This document shows positions 47,881-51,750 of a DNA stretch of 51,750 nt, piece by piece (the first letter of the stretch is position 1; each line of letters opens with the position of its first letter). The notes below the pieces were generated by a model, which was not told where the DNA came from, made no database searches, and saw nothing but the letters and a program-made list of their open reading frames with translations. The DNA comes from Woodsholea maritima DSM 17123 (GTDB lineage Bacteria > Pseudomonadota > Alphaproteobacteria > Caulobacterales > Maricaulaceae). The stretch covers positions 2,501 through 54,250 of the forward strand of contig NZ_KB908060.1 of assembly GCF_000382325.1 (NCBI RefSeq). Reading direction: 5' to 3'. Made by a program: the position numbers and the translations under genes.

Positions 47881-48927
47881 ATGCTCTCGCCGCGCCGTAA
47901 AACGCTTGCCATTGCCGTTGGTGTCTTTCTGGTTCTGGGTTTTTTGGCGATCTATGCCAGCCCAATGTCGGCCTTTAATCTGCAAGATCGCCTAAAAGTG
48001 CGCGCCGAGGCCGCCTTAACTCAAGCCAATGTCGCCGACTGGGCCGAAGTGTCGATGCGTGGCCAGGTCGCGATCCTTTCAGGTCTTGCGCCCAATCAAA
48101 CCGAACAAGCGCGCGCGCTGGAGGCCGTGTCCATGTCGTCCTGGGTGGGCGGCGTCGTCTCGGGCGGGATTACGCGCGTGATCGACGAAACCCGGTTGGA
48201 GACCGAAGGCGATGGCTTTGCCCTCACCGGGCAATTGGCCAATGGTCGCGCCACGATTGAGGGCTTCGCCCCCGATGATGAAACGCGCGCGCGTATTGAT
48301 GCCTTGGCCGAAATGCTGTTCGCAGGCCGTGCACGGGTCCATCTTCAGCTGGCCCCCGGCTTGGCCCCTGAGATGTGGGAGGAGGGGGTGCGCATCCTCT
48401 TGACGGAGCTTTCACGCCTCGATTCAGGCTCTATCGTGCTTGATGGCGATGTTATGGCGCTGCACGGCTTGGCCGATACCATGCAAACCTCAACGGCGGT
48501 GCGTGGGGTGTTTAGCGCGTTACCCAATGGGCTACGCGGTACGGCCTTGGTGCGCGCGCCGGGTGAAAACCCAGCCCTTCGCGTGCAAGATATAGAGGTG
48601 TGTGCCGCCTTGGTGCGCGCAGTACGCCGCGAGCGCGATCTTTTGTTTTTACCGGGTGAGGCGGGGATTTCCGACATGTCGCGCCCCGTGGTGCGGGCCA
48701 TGGGGGAGGCATTCTCCCATTGTGATGGCGCGCGCCTGATCGTGCGCGTGCGCGGTGATCAACGCGGCGAAAACGGCGAGGGCGAGGCCCTGGCGTTAGC
48801 ACGCGCAGAGGCCGTCATCACCATTATTGCCAATGGCGGGGTGGATGCGGAACGTCTGTCCGCGGCCCCCGGCGATCCCAGCCAGCACCGCCTGGTCGAA
48901 TTTGATATCCGCTCTGAGGAGGAGTAA
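47881..48927 (+). CDS. membrane-anchored BON/OmpA-like protein
   Basis: A 348-residue protein with a basic N-terminus and one membrane helix (about 8-27). Two or three BON-like repeats follow (about 35-240: VRAEAALTQANVADWAEVSMRGQVAILSG, then ALTGQLANGRATIEGF and IVLDGDVMALHGLA), then a C-terminal domain (about 255-348) with the layout of OmpA/MotB-type peptidoglycan-binding folds. It resembles ArfA-type outer-surface proteins. The ATG at 47881 is preferred (AGAGG seven bases upstream) over 47866. Six bases before the HhH protein gene. Confidence 0.72.
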   Translation: MLSPRRKTLAIAVGVFLVLGFLAIYASPMSAFNLQDRLKVRAEAALTQANVADWAEVSMRGQVAILSGLAPNQTEQARALEAVSMSSWVGGVVSGGITRVIDETRLETEGDGFALTGQLANGRATIEGFAPDDETRARIDALAEMLFAGRARVHLQLAPGLAPEMWEEGVRILLTELSRLDSGSIVLDGDVMALHGLADTMQTSTAVRGVFSALPNGLRGTALVRAPGENPALRVQDIEVCAALVRAVRRERDLLFLPGEAGISDMSRPVVRAMGEAFSHCDGARLIVRVRGDQRGENGEGEALALARAEAVITIIANGGVDAERLSAAPGDPSQHRLVEFDIRSEEE

Positions 48928-48932
48928 GCGTC

Positions 48933-49529
48933 ATGCTATGGCTAACCTGGCAAATGTGGATTTTATTGAGCTTGGCCTTTTTGGGCGGCATAGTTGTGGG
49001 CTGGATGGCGCGTGGTCAATCGGATGAGCCAGATAGCCGCGCGATACCCGCACCCGTGGCGCGTCGTCACACGCCCGCTCAAGCGCAGGATAAAGAGGCG
49101 ATTAAAACCGGGGCCAGTGGCACGACCGGATCGAATGCGCCCTATGGCTTGGTGCGCGGTGCCGCCAGTGAGCCTGAAATCATGAGCGCGCCGTCTGATC
49201 ATCGCGAGGATACGCCGATTGCCGCGCATGATCCTGAAGCGCCGCAAAGCCCTACGCCTAGCTTTAACGTGATCGAAGGCGGGGGTGATGGCGCATCTGA
49301 AGAGAGCGCCATTCCTAAAGCGCCGGCAGCTTCGGGCGATGATCTCACCCAAATCCGGGGGCTAGGGCCCAAGGCGGCAATGGCCCTTAATGAGGCGGGG
49401 GTCAAAACCCTCTCGCAAATCGCGGGTTGGGGCGCAGAGGATATCGACCATTTTGATCGTTTGATCGGCGCGCGTGGCCGGATTGAGCGTGAAGACTGGG
49501 TGGGCCAGGCTAAAGCCCTGATCCAGTAG
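48933..49529 (+). CDS. membrane-anchored helix-hairpin-helix protein
   Basis: A 198-residue protein. A membrane helix (about 7-25) is followed by a long low-complexity linker (about 28-134, Pro/Ala/Asp/Glu-rich) and a C-terminal HhH-type domain (136-198) containing DDLTQIRGLGPKAAMALNEAGVKTLSQIAGW. Similar domains are found in proteins with an unclear role and are often fused to membrane or ribosomal proteins. DNA binding is possible but not shown. GAGGAG lies 11 bases before the ATG. Confidence 0.75.
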   Translation: MLWLTWQMWILLSLAFLGGIVVGWMARGQSDEPDSRAIPAPVARRHTPAQAQDKEAIKTGASGTTGSNAPYGLVRGAASEPEIMSAPSDHREDTPIAAHDPEAPQSPTPSFNVIEGGGDGASEESAIPKAPAASGDDLTQIRGLGPKAAMALNEAGVKTLSQIAGWGAEDIDHFDRLIGARGRIEREDWVGQAKALIQ

Positions 49530-49540
49530 GTCGGTCTTCG

Positions 49541-49590
49541 TCCTCCCCTGCGATAGCGGGGGAGGTGGTCCGTCAGGACCGGAGGGGGCG
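49541..49590. repeat. palindromic repeat, family C
   Basis: Hairpin CCTCCCC...GGGGAGG (49542-49565) and hairpin GGTCC-gtca-GGACC (49567-49580) followed by GGAGGGGGC. The two-hairpin CTCCCC...GGGGGAGG / GGAGGGGGC design is widespread between genes in Caulobacterales and sphingomonads (general knowledge). Only this copy is in the window. Confidence 0.65.
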
Positions 49591-49615
49591 GTTTTCTCTA
49601 TGCTTTTCAATGCGT

Positions 49616-49743
49616 ACTGTCATCCCGGACAAGCGTTAGCGCTCAAGTAGCCGAAAGGCGGTAGCGCACTCAAAGTCGCGATCCGGGATCTATTGAGGTT
49701 GCCTTTTTAAGTACATAGATCCCGGATTAAATCCGGGATGACA
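49616..49743. repeat. dispersed palindromic repeat, family B, copy 1
   Basis: Perfect 11-base inverted ends TGTCATCCCGG (49618-49628) and CCGGGATGACA (49733-49743). Inside, GATCCGGGATCTAT (49680-49693) pairs with ATAGATCCCGGAT (49715-49727), giving a long cruciform-like structure. Relative to copy 2 it has an extra about 40 bases after the left end. Confidence 0.85.
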
Positions 49744-49754
49744 ATTATGGATTT

Positions 49755-49867
49755 TGTCATGCCAGACGTGATCTGGCATCCATGCCGTGAGTTTGGCGAT
49801 TATTCTAATTGATTAGAACCAAGCTCACCGCGTCCGCAATGGACCCCCAATCAAGTTTGGGGTGACA
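49755..49867. repeat. dispersed palindromic repeat, family A, copy 2 (113 bp)
   Basis: Same length and ends as 23519-23631. Its middle differs and itself contains CTAAT-tg-ATTAG. It lies between the family B element and meaB, so three repeat families are stacked in about 330 bases. Confidence 0.8.
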
Positions 49868-49899
49868 GGTCTTGTCCTTAGAAGGCCAGCGCCTAGACC

Positions 49900-50871
49900 C
49901 TAAAACTTGACATCCAACAGGCGCTGGGCGGCCTCACTGGCGGGGAGGTCCCCTTTCGCCACCGCGCTTTCTAAGGCACCCGCCAGAGCTTTAACATCGC
50001 GGTGGGCTTTGAAACGGTCAAGCACTTCGCCTTCGACCATGGCCCAGAGCCAGCGGATTTGCTGGCGCGCGCGTTTGGCGCTTAGCTCACCTGCCGCGTC
50101 CAGGGCTTTTCGATGCTGACCGATCGTCTCCCACAGCGTGTCCATGCCTTGATGTTCCAGCGCCGATCCGGTCAGCACCACCGGGTTCCAATGGGGATTA
50201 CTGGGCGCGAGCAGATGGAAAGCGGCTTTAAGATCACGCGCGGCGCGCTTGGCCCGGCTTTCATTCCCACCATCAGCCTTGTTGACGAAGACAATATCCG
50301 TCAGCTCAAGCAGGCCCTTTTTGATGCCTTGCAATTCATCCCCCGCGCCGGGCAGCATCAGGGCCACAAACACGTCGACCATATCGGCGACCATGGTTTC
50401 CGACTGGCCCACGCCCACGGTTTCAATCAAGATGACGTCATAACCCGCTGCTTCACATAAGAGGAGGCTTTCACGGGTCTTGCGGGTGACCCCGCCCAAT
50501 GTCCCGGCAGAGGGGCTGGGCCGGATAAAGGCATTGGGATCGGTGGCGAGCGCGCCCATGCGGGTTTTATCGCCCAGAATAGAGCCACCGGTGCGGCTGG
50601 AGGAGGGATCAACGGCCAGCACCGCCACCTTATGCCCGCGCGCGGTCAGATGGGTGCCAAAAGCTTCGATCAATGTGGATTTACCCACGCCTGGAACGCC
50701 GGTCAGGCCAATGCGCTGGGCCTTGCCGGTATGGGGCATCAAATCGGTGATCAGGGCGCGCGCTTGTGCCTGATGATCGGGCCGGGTGGATTCCACCAGC
50801 GTGATCGCACGGGCCAGGGCGGCGCGCTCGGCGCGTTTAACGCGTAAGCTGAGATCGTCAATATCCATCAT
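49900..50871 (-). CDS. meaB: MeaB/ArgK-family GTPase (methylmalonyl-CoA mutase chaperone)
   Basis: A 323-residue G3E-type P-loop GTPase that loads and protects the B12 cofactor of methylmalonyl-CoA mutase. Walker A is GVPGVGKS (58-65), followed by AVDPSSSRTGGSILGDKTRM (about 88-107), a switch ETVGVGQSE (about 150-158) and NKAD (guanine specificity, near 198). The mutase genes are not in this window. Start is the first of two adjacent ATGs (50871 or 50868). 55 bases after the lipoprotein gene on the same strand. Confidence 0.94.
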   Translation of the reverse strand: MMDIDDLSLRVKRAERAALARAITLVESTRPDHQAQARALITDLMPHTGKAQRIGLTGVPGVGKSTLIEAFGTHLTARGHKVAVLAVDPSSSRTGGSILGDKTRMGALATDPNAFIRPSPSAGTLGGVTRKTRESLLLCEAAGYDVILIETVGVGQSETMVADMVDVFVALMLPGAGDELQGIKKGLLELTDIVFVNKADGGNESRAKRAARDLKAAFHLLAPSNPHWNPVVLTGSALEHQGMDTLWETIGQHRKALDAAGELSAKRARQQIRWLWAMVEGEVLDRFKAHRDVKALAGALESAVAKGDLPASEAAQRLLDVKF

Positions 50872-50926
50872 AGCCGGCTTTGTTGAGCCTATTTGCCGCG
50901 CGCTGGCAAGGGCTTATATGCGCGCT

Positions 50927-51436
50927 TTAGATCTGGGGGCCTTGGTAGCGCGCTAAGACTTCATCGACCAGATAGGCGCGAATATGGGGGCGCTCGCCAT
51001 GACCGGCGATAATTTCCATACGGGTGATATAGCGCCGTTCTGCCGCGCGATTGATCGAAATGCCAATCCCCACACCGCTGGCCGAATAGCCGCGTGAACC
51101 GATGCTGGTGCTCGCGCTGCCATGGACACCGACGGGGCTATCTTGATAGCCCTCGGTTTCGGTTTCGCGATGAACAATTTCAAACCAATCATAGCCCGCT
51201 TGCGCGCTCAGCTCAGCCGCGCGGCGCAGGGCAAATTGCTCGGCCAGGTTTTCATGACCATCAGGCCCGGCGCGGAAGGTGACGCGCCAGCGATTATCCT
51301 CGATACGAAAATCTGTATACCCGGTCTGATAACCGCCGGTATCGAGGACAGGGCCGTAAAGGGTCTGCGTGCTCGCACACCCTGCTAAGGCCGACATGGC
51401 TAGGCACAGGCTGATGAGTACTGGTTTTGCGCGCAT
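50927..51436 (-). CDS. CC0125/CC1285-type lipoprotein
   Basis: A 169-residue predicted lipoprotein. The signal ends in SALAGC (Cys20). The conserved GYTDFRIEDNRWRVTFRAG, LAEQFALRRAAEL and AGYDWFEIVHRE blocks match Caulobacter proteins grouped under CC0125/CC1285, from memory; the function is unknown. GGGAGAG lies six bases before the ATG at 51436; the longer frame to 51511 is unlikely. The middle (about 100-130) is Ser/Gly-rich. Confidence 0.75.
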   Translation of the reverse strand: MRAKPVLISLCLAMSALAGCASTQTLYGPVLDTGGYQTGYTDFRIEDNRWRVTFRAGPDGHENLAEQFALRRAAELSAQAGYDWFEIVHRETETEGYQDSPVGVHGSASTSIGSRGYSASGVGIGISINRAAERRYITRMEIIAGHGERPHIRAYLVDEVLARYQGPQI

Positions 51437-51750
51437 CTCACTCTCCCATCTTCGGCCTAAGTATGGGGGTCGGACGGTAGAAAGGGAAGGGGGGATACAA
51501 GGCAAAGTCAAGTTTGGGGTGACCGGTGCGAGGCTAGGTCAATAATACACTGTCATCCCGGACGAACGTCAGTGAGATCCGGGATCTATAAACCTTGCCA
51601 TTAAACGCAACAGATCCCGGCTCAAGGCCGGGATGACAGGTTTTCTTAAGTCCTCGCTGCGCTGCGGGCGGACACTTCTTATTTGTCCTACCGCCTGTCG
51701 GCTATATGAGGACGTTCGCGCTTGCGGGCTAACGCCCGATCCGTGCCAAC
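51437..51750. other. gene-free end of window with repeats
   Basis: No gene is supported. It holds a 15-base remnant of family A (TCAAGTTTGGGGTGAC, 51508-51523), family B copy 2, and a small GGACA...TGTCC inverted repeat near 51671-51690. The last 60 bases show nothing recognised. Confidence 0.55.
51549..51640. repeat. dispersed palindromic repeat, family B, copy 2
   Basis: TGTCATCCCGG (51551-51561) and CCGGGATGACA (51628-51638) are the same 11-base inverted ends as at 49618-49743. The inner GATCCGGGATCT (from 51576) and AGATCCCGG (51612-51620) are also shared. Span is 88 bases. Confidence 0.85.

Noticed and set aside
49900-50871. MeaB as part of a mutase operon
   Set aside because: No mutase or B12 gene is adjacent in the window; the gene stands with an unrelated lipoprotein.

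Overview
The window is 51.75 kb of alphaproteobacterial chromosome. It opens with the 3' part of an rRNA operon (end of the spacer, 23S, 5S), followed by about 44 protein genes on both strands. The 5S form, an enlarged helix 9 in 23S, DUF1289 and DUF3253 proteins, a CC0125/CC1285-type lipoprotein, a TonB receptor, secreted exopeptidases and ScfR-type control of the glyoxylate shunt all fit a free-living aerobic member of the Caulobacterales/Maricaulales (Hyphomonadaceae or Maricaulaceae-like). The genus cannot be fixed without a 16S gene or a database search. No insertion sequence, prophage, integrase, CRISPR array or tRNA gene was seen.

Layout. 1-3310: rRNA spacer, 23S, 5S and a strong terminator. 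3.5-9.9 kb: a BLUF photoreceptor, an HPP membrane protein, ATP-type PEP carboxykinase, a lipid-anchored or membrane-anchored alpha/beta hydrolase, a second BLUF-like protein, a pirin and an FkbM methyltransferase. 10-22 kb: secreted M28 peptidase, azoreductase, an unrecognised pair (four-helix membrane protein plus vWA-like protein), Tat-exported amidase, GST, secreted S9 peptidase and a TonB-dependent receptor. This stretch looks geared to import and breakdown of peptides and amides. 22-26.6 kb: DUF1289, CNT nucleoside transporter, hexapeptide acyltransferase, DUF3253, a uracil-DNA-glycosylase-family protein and leucine dehydrogenase. 26.6-32.3 kb: an Fbp-type ferric iron ABC operon diverging from an ada plus 2OG-Fe(II) dioxygenase operon. 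32.3-33.5 kb: a gene-poor stretch with two very small genes and a candidate structured RNA. 34.2-41.7 kb: a long plus-strand run glmU-gabD-rpiA-two DUF2059 genes-gor-aroF(class II). 41.8-46.1 kb: HU, then malate synthase, an RraA-like protein and isocitrate lyase, with the ScfR/RamB-like regulator divergent. 47.9-51.5 kb: a BON/OmpA-like membrane protein, an HhH protein, MeaB GTPase and a lipoprotein.

How the genes fit together. PckA, AceA, AceB and the ScfR regulator form a C2/short-chain-acyl carbon and gluconeogenesis set. MeaB (methylmalonyl-CoA mutase chaperone) and leucine dehydrogenase add propionyl and branched-chain amino-acid use, which matches the secreted peptidases. The TonB receptor, CNT transporter and Fbp transporter handle uptake. 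Ada, its dioxygenase partner and the UDG-family protein are DNA-repair functions.

The most interesting items for follow-up are: a BLUF paralogue whose flavin-switch glutamine is replaced by histidine; the ada-linked dioxygenase; the unrecognised membrane/vWA-like pair; tandem DUF2059 genes; a hairpin-rich candidate RNA at about 32.8-33.09 kb; and three families of dispersed palindromic repeats, stacked together at 49.54-49.87 kb. Nothing here amounts to a clear new defence or mobile system.
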